A DNA stretch of 64,000 nt from Pseudomonas parafulva (GCF_002021815.1 NZ_CP019952.1:2077001-2141000), one strand, 5' to 3'; shown: positions 45,388 through 54,511, counted from the stretch's first letter. Numbers and translations: made by a program. Notes: a model not told the origin generated them from the sequence alone.

Positions 45388-47205
45388 TTAGCCCGCTTGC
45401 ACGCTGCATGTCCTATCCGTTTCGGACAAGGCCGTCGGTGCCTGTTGCGGCAGGTACAGGGTGAAGGTCGTGCCCTTGCCCTCGACACTGCTGACCTTGA
45501 TATCCCCCCCGGACTGCTTGGCGAAACCGAATACCTGGGACAACCCCAGCCCAGTGCCTTGCCCGGCGGGTTTGGTGGTGAAAAAAGGGTCGAATATCCG
45601 CTCGAACAGCTCCGTGCTGATGCCAACTCCCGTGTCGGTGACGGAAATCGCGGCATACGCGCACGGATCGGGAACCTCATCGCGGCTGACCGGCAGGTGC
45701 TGGTGGGCTTGGAGGCGCACGCGCACGGTGCCCACACCGGCCATAGCATCGCGGGCATTGAGCATCAGGTTGATAACCGCCGTTTCCAGTTGGCTGATGT
45801 CGGCGCGCACGTGGCACGGCGAAGCAGGCAAGTCCAGCTCGACGTCAATGCTCGCACCTGCTGCGGTATCGAACAGGTCGGCCATGGCTGCCAGCCGAGC
45901 CGCTGCGTCGAACACCTGCGGATGCAAGGCCTGGCGCCGTGCGAAGGCCAACAGTTGGCCGGTCAACTTGGAGCCGCGCTCGACCGTCTCGACCATGGTG
46001 CGTAGATAGCGCATGCGCCGATCGTCGTCCAGGCCCGGACGCTGCAAGAAATGCAGCGAGGCATGGATGATGGTCAATATGTTGTTGAAATCGTGCGCCA
46101 CACCCCCTGTAAGCTGGCCGATGGCCTCAAGCTTCTGGGCCTGACGCAGTTCCGCTTCGGTGTGCAGCAGTTGCGTGGTGCGGGTCTGCACACGTTGCTC
46201 CAGGCTGGAGTTGAGCGCCTCGAGCGCGAGCAAGGCGGCCTGCGTCTCGCCCGTGGATTGGGCATGCTGGATATGCGCCCAACTGCGTTCGGTCACGTCA
46301 CCGAGCAAGACCCGCTCGTATTCGGTCCACGCGTGCGCTGACGCGCTGTTGACCGCCATCAAGGCGGTGAGCCTTGCGCCTTTTATCAGCGGCACGCAGC
46401 ACGTGGCATTGATCCCAAGGGCTGCAAATACAGCCGCCTCGGACTCGGGAAGTGCCTGCCTGCAATCATCGAGCGCCAATGTCAGACCGCTGCGCAGTCG
46501 TTCGTTCACCTGCTTGCCAAAAGCTCCCAGGCGATGCTCTCCGATCAACGAGGGGCTCGCGTCGGTCACCGCTTCGCCACAGACCGTGAAGGTGTCATCG
46601 TCAGCTTGCATGACCGCATAGATACAGCTTGATAGCCCTAGGTGCTCAGCGAGCAGGCGCGTGGTCGTTGCCAGAATCGCCTCAGGGTCTACCGCTTGTG
46701 CCACTGCCCGGCCGAGGGTGTCCAGAAACGCCAGGCGTTGGTTACCCAGCACGGTGGCCGTGGTTTCGGTGACGGTATCGAGCATTCCAAGCACATTGCC
46801 ATGCAAGTCACGAATTGGGCTGTAGCAGAACGTGAAGTAGGCACGCTCCGGCCCGTTGTTACGGTCGATGACCAAGGGGAAGTCCTGGATGTAGACCGCT
46901 TCGCCTTCGAGGGCCCTGTCGGCCATGCAGCGGATATCGTCCCATGCCTCCTGCCAGACCTCTGCAAACGGTACCCCCAGCGCCACCGGCTTGCGCCCCA
47001 GAATCGGGAGAAAGGCATCATTGTGGAAGGTCAGCAGATCGGGCCCCCACAGCACAGCCTGTGGAAAATGCGAGCCCAGGCACAGCGCCAAGGTGGTCTT
47101 GAGGGTATCGGGCCAGTTTTCCAGCGGACCCAACGAGGTGCACGTCCAGTCATGCCCAAGAATGCGGTCGGCCATCACGCCGCCGCCTGCTAGCCACTTC
47201 GCCAT
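45388..47205 (-). CDS. Sensor histidine kinase (PAS-GAF-HisKA-HATPase), no receiver
   Basis: 605 aa, soluble. PAS-like region with CTSLGPLENWPDTLKTTLA (residues about 22-40), the same opening style as the convergent kinase, then GAF (about 165-310), a coiled-coil linker, HisKA with GGVAHDFNN (about 365-373), and HATPase with LMLNARDAM (about 484), DTGVGIS (about 521) and GTGLGLSQ (about 549). It lacks the C-terminal receiver of its neighbour, so it needs a separate response regulator, not present here. Start could also be ATG 47175. Confidence 0.86.
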   Translation of the reverse strand: MAKWLAGGGVMADRILGHDWTCTSLGPLENWPDTLKTTLALCLGSHFPQAVLWGPDLLTFHNDAFLPILGRKPVALGVPFAEVWQEAWDDIRCMADRALEGEAVYIQDFPLVIDRNNGPERAYFTFCYSPIRDLHGNVLGMLDTVTETTATVLGNQRLAFLDTLGRAVAQAVDPEAILATTTRLLAEHLGLSSCIYAVMQADDDTFTVCGEAVTDASPSLIGEHRLGAFGKQVNERLRSGLTLALDDCRQALPESEAAVFAALGINATCCVPLIKGARLTALMAVNSASAHAWTEYERVLLGDVTERSWAHIQHAQSTGETQAALLALEALNSSLEQRVQTRTTQLLHTEAELRQAQKLEAIGQLTGGVAHDFNNILTIIHASLHFLQRPGLDDDRRMRYLRTMVETVERGSKLTGQLLAFARRQALHPQVFDAAARLAAMADLFDTAAGASIDVELDLPASPCHVRADISQLETAVINLMLNARDAMAGVGTVRVRLQAHQHLPVSRDEVPDPCAYAAISVTDTGVGISTELFERIFDPFFTTKPAGQGTGLGLSQVFGFAKQSGGDIKVSSVEGKGTTFTLYLPQQAPTALSETDRTCSVQAG

Positions 47206-47288
47206 CTGCTCTGCCGGTCATTGAAACAGGGTGCTCTAGGGTGCACCCTGAAGGCACGATTGGCGAGCGTTTTATGGCGCTTGGCCAG

Positions 47289-47852
47289 TCAGCGAATGAA
47301 GTGCACCTTGCCCACGTCATCGTTGCCGGTGTAAATCCCGTAGACACCGGCCTGACGCTCGAGAATGTAACGCTCGAGAATCTGCCGGATGGCGGGGTAG
47401 TAGATGTCATCCCACGGGATCTGCTCTGGTTCGAAAAACCGATAGGCCAGGGTTTCCGGTCCATACTGGCCCGTTTCCTCGGTGACGAAGGCGCGGAAGA
47501 TGATGTAGACCTCGCTGATCTTCGGCACGCTGAAAATGGAGTAGGGGCAGACGATCTCCGCCCGTACACCGCTTTCTTCCCACACTTCGCGCAGCGCCGC
47601 CTGTTCGGTGGTCTCGCCGGCTTCCATGAAGCCTGCCGGCAGCGTCCAGGTGCCGGGGCGAGGGGGGATGGCGCGTTGGCACAGCAGGTATTTGCCGTCG
47701 CGCTCAATGATGCAACCGGCAATGATCTTCGGATTGATGTAATGAATGTAGCCGCAGCTGGCGCAGTGCAGCCGTTCATGGGTGTCCCCCGCAGGTGTGC
47801 CCTGGGCCAGCGTCGTGGTGCAATGAGGGCAGTAGCGGGGAGCACTGGGCAT
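47289..47852 (-). CDS. Nudix hydrolase with zinc ribbon
   Basis: 187 aa. N-terminal Cys4 zinc ribbon (CPHC and CASC, residues about 8-33) and a Nudix domain whose box GFMEAGETTEQAALREVWEES is intact (about 75-95), so pyrophosphohydrolase activity on a nucleoside diphosphate derivative is likely. It resembles NudC-like and ADP-ribose-type enzymes. The start lies 2 bases after the GntR stop, so it is probably co-transcribed with the catabolic cluster; whether it acts in that pathway is unknown. Confidence 0.85.
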   Translation of the reverse strand: MPSAPRYCPHCTTTLAQGTPAGDTHERLHCASCGYIHYINPKIIAGCIIERDGKYLLCQRAIPPRPGTWTLPAGFMEAGETTEQAALREVWEESGVRAEIVCPYSIFSVPKISEVYIIFRAFVTEETGQYGPETLAYRFFEPEQIPWDDIYYPAIRQILERYILERQAGVYGIYTGNDDVGKVHFIR

Positions 47853-47854
47853 GA

Positions 47855-48607
47855 TCAGCGACCTATGCGAGGTTCCTTGAGGGCCAGGGGAGCGACGATC
47901 TCGCGAACCTTGGCGTTGTCGTCTTGTTTCTGGCGCAGATAGTCCAGTGCAACCTTGGCGGCGGCACGCACGTGATCGACCGAGGCCTGGTGAGCTACCA
48001 GGGGGTCGCCGCTTTTGATGGCCTCGACCATTTTTTCCATTTCCAGGTTGCTGGCACCACGGCGGTTGGCCTGGGATACCGATGTGGCACGCAGGTAGCT
48101 GATGCGCGCCTGCAACTGACGAAGCTGCTGCGCCGCGACCTGGTTGCCCGAACCCTCGAGCAGCACGTCATAGAACCCTTGCACCGACTCGAGCACCTGC
48201 TGCAGCTCACCTTCTTCCAACGCCTCACGGTTGACGTCCAGGGCTCGTTCCAGCGCGCGGATGTCCTTGGCCTTGGCATTGAGCGTGAACAGCTGCACGA
48301 TCAGGCCTTCGAGTACGCAGCGCAACTCATAGATGTCGCGTGCATCTTCAAGGGTGATGATCGCAACACGCGGGCCTTTGGCGTCGGCGAACTCCACCAG
48401 GCCTTCGGACTCCAGGTGGCGCAGGGCTTCACGCACGGACGTGCGGCTGACGCCAAGGCGGTCGCACAGATCGCGCTCCACCAGGCGGTCGCCTGGGAGC
48501 AGGTGGAAGTTCATGATCGCGCCGCGCAGTTTGTCGAGCACGATTTCGCGCAGGGTGACGGGGTTGCGATTGACCTTGAAGCTGTCGTCCAGTGGCTGGC
48601 GTTTCAT
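47855..48607 (-). CDS. GntR-family regulator, FCD (FadR) subfamily
   Basis: About 250 aa. Winged HTH (residues about 15-80; LREIVLDKLRGAIMNFHLLPGDRLVERDLCDRLGVSRTSVREALRHLE) and an all-helical FCD ligand domain (about 90-225). It is the only regulator inside the flavin-monooxygenase cluster. FCD proteins bind TGGTnnnACCA-like palindromes, and three such sites (TGGTATACCA type) stand at the cluster promoters, so it is very likely their repressor, relieved by a pathway metabolite. ATG 48607 was chosen over the longer frame to 48658. Confidence 0.88.
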   Translation of the reverse strand: MKRQPLDDSFKVNRNPVTLREIVLDKLRGAIMNFHLLPGDRLVERDLCDRLGVSRTSVREALRHLESEGLVEFADAKGPRVAIITLEDARDIYELRCVLEGLIVQLFTLNAKAKDIRALERALDVNREALEEGELQQVLESVQGFYDVLLEGSGNQVAAQQLRQLQARISYLRATSVSQANRRGASNLEMEKMVEAIKSGDPLVAHQASVDHVRAAAKVALDYLRQKQDDNAKVREIVAPLALKEPRIGR

Positions 48608-48698
48608 CGAGTGCGCTCTGAATGAGGCTGCCCGGCCACGACCGTAACGGGGCACCACGACCCTGGGTGCTCCTTGCGTGGGTACGAACAGCCCGGTG

Positions 48699-49088
48699 TT
48701 AACGGGTGGACTCCGCGTCGGCCTCGGCGAACGCTTCCCGGGCCAGGCGGAAACTGTCCACCGCCGCCGGGACGCCGCAATAAATGCCGACCTGGAGCAG
48801 AATCTCGCGTACTTGCTCGCGGCTCAGGCCGTTGCGCAAGGCGCCGCGGATGTGCAGCTTGAGCTCGTGCGGCCGGTTGAGTGCCGAAATCATGGCCAAG
48901 TTTATCATGCTGCGCTCTTTGAGCGACAAGCCTTCGCGGCCCCAGACATGGCCCCAGCAGTACTCGGTCACCAGCTCCTGCAGAGGCTGGGTGAATGCGT
49001 CGGCATTCTGGATCGACCGGTTAACATAGTCTTCGCCCAGGACCTGTGTGCGAATCTGCAGACCTTTTTCGTACTTTTCATTGCTCAT
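48699..49088 (-). CDS. Carboxymuconolactone decarboxylase (CMD/PcaC)-family protein
   Basis: 129 aa, the size of PcaC. All-helical CMD domain with TEYCWGHVWGREGLSLKERSMINLAMISALNRPHELKLHIRGALRNG (residues about 41-87) and HxxE-type His region. No CxxC is present, unlike the AhpD-type paralogue at 59138, so it is decarboxylase-like rather than redox. In this cluster it may decarboxylate or isomerise a lactone or unsaturated acid intermediate. GGAG precedes ATG 49088. Confidence 0.85.
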   Translation of the reverse strand: MSNEKYEKGLQIRTQVLGEDYVNRSIQNADAFTQPLQELVTEYCWGHVWGREGLSLKERSMINLAMISALNRPHELKLHIRGALRNGLSREQVREILLQVGIYCGVPAAVDSFRLAREAFAEADAESTR

Positions 49089-49161
49089 GTACGCTACTCC
49101 GGAATAAAACAGGGGCGCTAAGGAGAGTTAGAGGCCAGCGCGCCCCTGAAAAAGTCGCGCC

Positions 49162-49647
49162 TCAGCCCAGTGGGGGCAGGGCGCCCAGCTTACCCTTGTG
49201 GTACACCATGGGCGTCATCGGGTCGGCGGGCAACACCAGGTTTTTAACGGCGCCCACAATGATTGCATGGTCGCCGCCGTCGTACTCTCGCCACAGCTCG
49301 CATTCGATGATCGCCGTGGCGTTGTCCAGCAGCGGGTTGCCCAAGGCGCTCAAGTGCCACTGTACGCCTTTGGCCTTGTCCTTGCCTTTGCCCGCGAAGG
49401 CGTAGGCTTCGGCCGTCTGGCCTGCCGACAGCAGGTGAATGGCGAACTGCTTGCTGTCGCGCAGGATCGGGTAGGTGTCGGAGGCGTAGTTGGGGCAGAA
49501 CAGCACCAGCGCCGGGTCGATCGACAGCGCGCTGAAGGCACTGGCAGTGATGCCGACGATGCCACCCTCGGCGTCCAGGGTGGTGACGACCGTCACCCCG
49601 GACGGGAAGGAGCCCATCACGTCTTTGTAGATGCCAGGTTCGATCAT
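49162..49647 (-). CDS. Flavin reductase (NAD(P)H:FMN), copy 1
   Basis: 161-aa flavin reductase domain protein, the reductase half of a two-component flavin monooxygenase system. N-terminal flavin-binding FPSGVTVVTTLDAEG (residues about 14-28) and TASAFSALSIDPALVLFCPN (about 34-53), GDHAIIVG strand near 126-133. Same length as the second reductase at 54026, and about two thirds identical by eye. It follows the aldehyde dehydrogenase gene by 12 bases in the leftward operon. Confidence 0.9.
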   Translation of the reverse strand: MIEPGIYKDVMGSFPSGVTVVTTLDAEGGIVGITASAFSALSIDPALVLFCPNYASDTYPILRDSKQFAIHLLSAGQTAEAYAFAGKGKDKAKGVQWHLSALGNPLLDNATAIIECELWREYDGGDHAIIVGAVKNLVLPADPMTPMVYHKGKLGALPPLG

Positions 49648-49659
49648 CGGTGTTACCTC

Positions 49660-51141
49660 TTAGCGCATCACGAAGGGGTCGGGCATGGGGGCGGTGGACA
49701 GGTTGATCCACACGGTTTTCAGCTCGGTGTAGGCCAGCACGGAGTCGATGCCGCTTTCGCGTCCGTAGCCGCTGTTCTTGAAGCCGCCGATGGGCGCCAT
49801 GGCAGATACGGCGCGGTAGGTGTTGACCCAGATGATCCCCGAACGCACGTCGCGCGCCAGGCGGTGGGCTCGACCCAAATCGCGGGTCCAGATACCGGCG
49901 GCCAGGCCGAACTGTGAATCGTTGGCAATGGCCAGCGCCTCTTGCTCGGTCTTGAAGCGAATGACGGCCGCCACCGGTCCAAACACCTCTTCCTGCATGA
50001 TGCTCATCGAGTTGCTGTCGCATTCGAACAGCGTTGGCTCGTAGAACCAGCCCTCGCCGTCGACCTGGGCCCGTTTACCGCCCAGGTGCAGCTTGGCGCC
50101 TTCGGCCTTGGCCGCGGCGACCAGTTGTTCGACCACGGCCAACTGCTGTGCAGTGGCCATCGGGCCCATCTCGCTGGCATCGTCCTGGGGGTTGCCAATG
50201 CGAATGCGCTGGGCACGCTCGATCAGGCGCTTGACGAACTCGTCGAAGATTTCATCCTGCACCAGCAGGCGCGACCCGGCCACGCAGCTTTGTCCGGACG
50301 CTGCATAGATCCCCGCCACGGCACCGTTGATGGCGCTGTCGAGGTCGGCGTCTGCAAAAATGATGTTCGGCGACTTGCCGCCGAGTTCCAGCGACAGCTT
50401 GGCGAAGTTCTCGGCGCTGCTGCGCACCACATGGCGAGCGGTGGCCGCACCGCCTGTGAAGGCGATCTTGCGCACCAGCGGGTGACGGGTAAGCGCCGCG
50501 CCGGTGCTCGGGCCGTAGCCTGTGACCACGTTGACAACGCCAGCCGGAAACCCTGCTTCCAACGCCAGGCGCGCCAGTTCCAGAATCGTCGCCGAGGCAT
50601 GCTCTGAGGGCTTGAGCACGATGGTATTGCCAGCGGCCAGGGCCGGCGCCAGTTTGATCGCCGTCAGGTACAGCGGGCTGTTCCACGGGATGATCCCGGC
50701 GACCACACCGATAGGCTCGTGCACGGTGTAGGCGAACAGATCCGGCTTGTCCAAGGGCAGTGTGCCGCCTTCGAGCTTATCGGCCAGGCCTGCGGTGTAA
50801 TGGAAGAACTCTGGCAGGTAACCCACCTGACCGCGGGTTTCGCGGATCAGCTTGCCGTTGTCACGGCTTTCCAGCTGGGCCAGGTGTTCCTTGTTCTCGG
50901 CGATCAGGTCCCCGAGACGGCGCAACAGCTTGCCACGGGCTGTAGCGGTTATGCCCCGCCAAGCCTGGCTTTCGAATGCCCGCTGGGCGGCTTGTACCGC
51001 CAGCTCCACATCGGCTTCGCCTGCGTCCGGCAGCTGCGCCCAGGGCTGTGCGGTGGCCGGGTTCAGGCTGTCGAAGGTCTTGGCGCTCTGCGCATCGCAC
51101 CATTGGCCGTCGATGCACATCTGAAAACGAACGAGGCTCAT
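49660..51141 (-). CDS. NAD(P)-dependent aldehyde dehydrogenase
   Basis: 493-aa ALDH-superfamily enzyme, expected to oxidise an aldehyde intermediate of the island's pathway to an acid. Catalytic Glu in LSLELGGKSPN (about residue 255) and Cys in YAASGQSCVAGS (about 289); cofactor-site IIPWNSPLYL (about 150) and GYGPSTGAAL (about 207). ATG 51141 overlaps the hydrolase stop by 4 bases. The order hydrolase-ALDH-reductase is translationally coupled. Confidence 0.93.
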   Translation of the reverse strand: MSLVRFQMCIDGQWCDAQSAKTFDSLNPATAQPWAQLPDAGEADVELAVQAAQRAFESQAWRGITATARGKLLRRLGDLIAENKEHLAQLESRDNGKLIRETRGQVGYLPEFFHYTAGLADKLEGGTLPLDKPDLFAYTVHEPIGVVAGIIPWNSPLYLTAIKLAPALAAGNTIVLKPSEHASATILELARLALEAGFPAGVVNVVTGYGPSTGAALTRHPLVRKIAFTGGAATARHVVRSSAENFAKLSLELGGKSPNIIFADADLDSAINGAVAGIYAASGQSCVAGSRLLVQDEIFDEFVKRLIERAQRIRIGNPQDDASEMGPMATAQQLAVVEQLVAAAKAEGAKLHLGGKRAQVDGEGWFYEPTLFECDSNSMSIMQEEVFGPVAAVIRFKTEQEALAIANDSQFGLAAGIWTRDLGRAHRLARDVRSGIIWVNTYRAVSAMAPIGGFKNSGYGRESGIDSVLAYTELKTVWINLSTAPMPDPFVMR

Positions 51142-51971
51142 GCCACAATCCCCTTGGCTGATTCGGTCAGGCTGCGGGCTTTGGCGAGAAAATCCAGCAG
51201 CATCTTGTTCACTTCGCGCGGTGCCTCCACCGGCATCATATGCCGCTGCTCGGCCAGCACCACACTGTGCGCACCCGGGATACGGGCGGCGAGCTGGCGG
51301 GCCATGGCCGGCGTCGAGCCGGTATCGAGCTCTCCCGTGGCGATCAGCGTCGGCACCTGGATGCTGCCCAGGTCACCTGCGCGGTACATGTCCTGGGTGG
51401 CAAACAACGAATAGGTGGTGTGATAACCCTGTGGGTCGTTGCTGGCCAGCACTTGACGGATGGCAGCCACCTGGGCGGGGTTCGCCGCCTTGTACTCGCG
51501 GCTGAACCAGCGGTCCAGTGCCGCCTCGACATTGGCGTCCGGGCCCAGCTCTGCTGCCTGAGCGGCACGGGCGATGACCCCGGCGCTCTGTTCGGGGCTG
51601 CGGTTGAAGACGCTGTTGAGCACCACCAAGGCAGCGATGCGCTGGGGGTAGTGCAGGGCGAAGGCACGTGCGACCAGGCCGCCCATGGAGAAACCGATGA
51701 CGATGGCCTGGCTCAGTTGCAGGTGATCGAGCACCTCGGCCAACTGGGCGGCATAGCCTTCGAGGCCGACGTCGGCCGGGGGCAAGGCACTCTGGCCGTG
51801 GCCGAGCATGTCATAGGCAATGACGCGGTAGTCGTTGGCCAGGCCAACGATCTGACCGCCCCACATTTCCTTGTTCAGGCCCACGCCGTGAATGAGTACC
51901 ACGGGTTGACCCTGACCGACGGACAGGTAACTGGTGCCGGCGGGGGTGCGTTCAGCGACGGGCTGAATCAT
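51138..51971 (-). CDS. Alpha/beta hydrolase (enol-lactonase/amidase-like)
   Basis: About 277 aa. Oxyanion HGVGLNKEMW (about residues 29-38), intact nucleophile elbow GFSMGG (about 92-97), and the C-terminal catalytic His in AEQRHMMPVEAP (about 250). It resembles 3-oxoadipate enol-lactonase and RutD-type hydrolases. Probable role: hydrolysing an ester, lactone or amide formed by the monooxygenase. ATG 51971 has AAGGAG upstream; the frame beyond is not conserved. Contrast with the serine-less relative at 4743. Confidence 0.88.
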   Translation of the reverse strand: MIQPVAERTPAGTSYLSVGQGQPVVLIHGVGLNKEMWGGQIVGLANDYRVIAYDMLGHGQSALPPADVGLEGYAAQLAEVLDHLQLSQAIVIGFSMGGLVARAFALHYPQRIAALVVLNSVFNRSPEQSAGVIARAAQAAELGPDANVEAALDRWFSREYKAANPAQVAAIRQVLASNDPQGYHTTYSLFATQDMYRAGDLGSIQVPTLIATGELDTGSTPAMARQLAARIPGAHSVVLAEQRHMMPVEAPREVNKMLLDFLAKARSLTESAKGIVA

Positions 51972-52038
51972 GAAGGGCGCTCCTTTGAGGTCGGGCGTGA
52001 CGAATTGATCGCCACACCCAGGCCCGGCTTGATTGTTG

Positions 52039-52635
52039 TTATTGAGCGTTGGCCTTCTCGGCCGCCAGTTCTTCCAGGTCGATGTAGCGGTTACCAATGC
52101 GTGGGTGCAGGCGGCCGCCATCGGCAGCGCCAAGGACCACCACGATTTCATCGGCGCGAGGTGCGTCCTCGATCTGCATTTCCAGGGTGATGTAGTGCGA
52201 ACGCAGGCCTTCGTCGTCTTTTTGCATCATCGGAATCTGGATGGACGTGCCAGGGCCACCGCGCTTGTTGGTAAAGCTCAGGTAGCTTTTGGCCTGCACG
52301 GCTTCGCGGTAGTGGTTGCCGAAGCGCAGGGTATGGATGACGGCCGATGCGTGTTCGATTTCACCGTCAGCGCCCACCACTGCCGCCTTGCCGTAGGCCT
52401 CGATCTTGTCGGCACCACCGATGGCGGCGGTCAGTCGCTCGACCATCAGCGCGCCGAGTTCCGAGCAATGCGCGCGGATTTCGGGCTTGAGGTCGTCGAC
52501 GAAGCCACGGCCAGCCCAAGGGTTCTTGATGACCACCGCCAGGCCCACCATGGTGACCGGCGTGTCAGTGGCTTTGCCACCTTCGATCCGGGTCTCTTCG
52601 GAGTAGGTGACGATCTTGCGAATTTCAAAACTCAT
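52039..52635 (-). CDS. PF06684 (AA_synth/DUF1185) family protein
   Basis: 198 aa. Members have a bacterial chorismate mutase-like (YjgF-like) trimer fold according to structural genomics work I recall, and are usually annotated as amino acid synthesis protein although no reaction is established. Seen: TRIEGGKATDTPVTMVGLAVVIKNPWAGRG (residues about 15-44) and GGADKIEAYGKAAVVGADGEIEHASAVIHT (about 75-104). First gene of the leftward operon to the Nudix gene; operator and promoter lie 40-70 bp upstream. It may act as a hydrolase or isomerase in the pathway (inference). Confidence 0.88.
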   Translation of the reverse strand: MSFEIRKIVTYSEETRIEGGKATDTPVTMVGLAVVIKNPWAGRGFVDDLKPEIRAHCSELGALMVERLTAAIGGADKIEAYGKAAVVGADGEIEHASAVIHTLRFGNHYREAVQAKSYLSFTNKRGGPGTSIQIPMMQKDDEGLRSHYITLEMQIEDAPRADEIVVVLGAADGGRLHPRIGNRYIDLEELAAEKANAQ

Positions 52636-52674
52636 GGGGGGCTCCTGTACGGTGTGATCAGATCTTGTTGTCTG

Positions 52675-52702
52675 ATGGTATACCATAATATTTGTTCTGC
52701 AA
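52675..52702 (-). promoter_or_regulatory. Promoter with TGGTATACCA operator for the DUF1185 operon
   Basis: Reading the minus strand, a -35-like TTGCAG (52697-52702), 16-nt spacer and TACCAT (52675-52680). The perfect palindrome ATGGTATACCAT (52675-52686) covers the -10 side. The same block recurs at 54568-54595 with TTGCAA, so these are matched sites for one repressor, most likely the cluster's FCD GntR protein. Confidence 0.65.
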
Positions 52703-52809
52703 GCACTGCGTGGCGTTTTCTCATCCCACCGAGACGAAAGGTGTGCTGATGTGCAGGTCTGCACCGCATCTGTATCGAGCGCGCGGGGGCGGTACCTGTA
52801 TTTGGGCTG

Positions 52810-52853
52810 AAAAAAACCCGCTCGCGCATGGCCAGACGACCCGCGCGAGCGGG
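52810..52853 (-). terminator. Intrinsic terminator after the luciferase-like monooxygenase
   Basis: On the minus strand an 11-bp GC stem (arms 52843-52853 and 52817-52827, CCCGCTCGCGC and its complement) followed by seven T (A-run 52810-52816). It lies 31 bases after the monooxygenase stop and separates that transcript from the DUF1185 operon, which has its own promoter. Confidence 0.88.
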
Positions 52854-52884
52854 CATGCCCCGCAAAGAATCAGGTAAAGGGAAT

Positions 52885-53925
52885 TCAGGTGAATGCCGGG
52901 ATCACTTCCTTGATGAACAGCTCCAGCGATTTTTTCTTCTCGGCGTGGGGCAAGCTGTTGTCACACCAGAAGCTGAATTCATCGACGCCCAGTTCCTGGT
53001 AGTACTTGATGCGCGCGATGATTTCTTCCGCAGTGCCGATCATGGTGTTCTTGCGGATGTTCTCCAGCTCGAATGCAGGCACTTCGGCGAACTTCGCTTC
53101 AGGGCTGGGCTCCAGGAAACCATTGACCGGCGTGGTCTTGTTGCCGAACCAGGCATCGAACGTGCGGTAGAAACGCGAGATGGCGCTGGCGCCGACCTTC
53201 CAGCCGTCCGGCTCTTGCGGGCTGTGTACGTGGGTGTGACGCAATACCATCAGTTGTGGGCGCGGCACGTCGGGGTTGTTGTCCAAGGCGGCTTGGAACT
53301 TGTTGCGAAGGTCCAGCACTTCCTCGTCGCCCTTCATCAGCGGCGTCACCATCACGTTGCAGCCATTGGCCACGGCGAAGTTATGCGAGTCAGGGTCACG
53401 GGCCGCGATCCACATGGGTGGAGTGGCATTGAACGGCTTGGGAACACTGGTGGAGGTCGGGAACTTGTACACCTCGCCTTCATGGGCGTAGTCACCCTCC
53501 CACAGCTTGCGTACCACAGGCACCATTTCGCGCAGCGCCTTGCCGCCATCGGTGGCTGGCATGCCATTGGCCATGCGATCGAATTCGAATTGATAGGCGC
53601 CACGGGCCAGACCCACCTCCATGCGCCCGTTGCTGATCACATCGAGCAAAGCGCATTCGCCGGCGACGCGGATCGGGTTCCAGAACGGGGCGATGATGGT
53701 GCCAGCGCCCAGGCGGATCTTCTCGGTGCGCGCCGCCAGATAAGCCAGCAATGGCATGGGGCTTGGCGAAATGGTGTATTCCATGGCGTGATGTTCGCCG
53801 ATCCACACGGTGCTGAAACCGCCGTCTTCGGCCATCAAGGTCAGTTCGGTGAGGTCTTCGAACAACTGGCGGTGGCTGACCTGTTCATCCCAACGTTCCA
53901 TGTGCACGAACAACGAAAATTTCAT
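52885..53925 (-). CDS. LLM-class (luciferase-like) flavin-dependent monooxygenase
   Basis: 346 aa, oxygenase half of a two-component FMNH2-dependent monooxygenase. LLM fold features: MKFSLFVHMERW at the start, EHHAMEYTISPSPMPLLAYLAARTEKIRLGAGTII (residues about 48-82), and SNGRMEVGLARGAYQFEF (about 101-118). It is not RutA-like in its N-terminus. A paralogous reductase lies 100 bp upstream in the same unit, and a terminator ends the transcript. Substrate unknown; the NCS1 permease suggests a small N-heterocycle that is oxygenated or ring-opened. ATG 53925 with GAGGAA upstream. Confidence 0.9.
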   Translation of the reverse strand: MKFSLFVHMERWDEQVSHRQLFEDLTELTLMAEDGGFSTVWIGEHHAMEYTISPSPMPLLAYLAARTEKIRLGAGTIIAPFWNPIRVAGECALLDVISNGRMEVGLARGAYQFEFDRMANGMPATDGGKALREMVPVVRKLWEGDYAHEGEVYKFPTSTSVPKPFNATPPMWIAARDPDSHNFAVANGCNVMVTPLMKGDEEVLDLRNKFQAALDNNPDVPRPQLMVLRHTHVHSPQEPDGWKVGASAISRFYRTFDAWFGNKTTPVNGFLEPSPEAKFAEVPAFELENIRKNTMIGTAEEIIARIKYYQELGVDEFSFWCDNSLPHAEKKKSLELFIKEVIPAFT

Positions 53926-54025
53926 GGGCAATTCCTCGGACTGGGTAGTGTCACCCGGCGTACAGCCGGGTATCGCAGCGGACAGCGCAATGCTTTGCGC
54001 CAAGTGCGTTCAGGGGGGGCAGAGG

Positions 54026-54511
54026 TCAGGCGAGTGCAGGCAGGCTGGCCATCTTCCCGCGGCAGTACACCATCGGCAGCGGCGCTTGCTCCGGCACGAT
54101 CAGGTTGTGCACTTTGCCCACCATGATTGCGTGATCGCCCCCTTCGTATTCGCGCCACAGCTCACATTCGATCACGGCGGTAGCACCGGCGAGAATGGGG
54201 TTGCCCAGCGCGCTCAACGACCACTCGATGCCGGCGGCCTTGTCCTTGCCCTTCTTGGCGAAGGCGTAGGCCTCGGCCTGCTGATTGCCGGATAACAGAT
54301 GAATGGCGAAGCGCTTGTGCTTGATCAGCACCGGGTAGGAGTCGGACGTGTAGTTGGGGCAGAACAGCACCAGGGGAGGGTCCATCGACAGGGATGAGAA
54401 GGCGCTGGCGGTCAAGCCAACGACCGAGCCGTCGTCGTCCAGGGTGGTGATGACGGTAACGCCGGAGGGGAAGGAACCCAGGACGTTCTTGTAGACGGTT
54501 GCGTCGATCAT
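54026..54511 (-). CDS. Flavin reductase (NAD(P)H:FMN), copy 2
   Basis: 161 aa. Same family and length as the reductase at 49162 (KNVLGSFPSGVTVITTLDDDG, TASAFSSLSMDPPLVLFCPN). It is the natural FMNH2 supplier to the LLM enzyme encoded just downstream. ATG 54511 has AGAGG upstream; longer frames run into the operator. Why the island keeps two close paralogues is unclear: two oxygenase steps, or a duplication. Confidence 0.9.
   Translation of the reverse strand: MIDATVYKNVLGSFPSGVTVITTLDDDGSVVGLTASAFSSLSMDPPLVLFCPNYTSDSYPVLIKHKRFAIHLLSGNQQAEAYAFAKKGKDKAAGIEWSLSALGNPILAGATAVIECELWREYEGGDHAIMVGKVHNLIVPEQAPLPMVYCRGKMASLPALA

Noticed and set aside
47289..54511. Rut-type uracil catabolic operon
   Set aside because: There is no RutB amidohydrolase, no RutC and no RutE, the regulator is GntR rather than TetR, and the LLM protein lacks the RutA N-terminal pattern. 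Only the general flavin-monooxygenase logic is shared.
49162..54511. Trigonelline (tgn) degradation cluster
   Set aside because: The enzyme classes overlap, but the importer is NCS1, and a CMD protein and a PF06684 protein are present that I cannot place in that pathway. It is kept only as an analogy.
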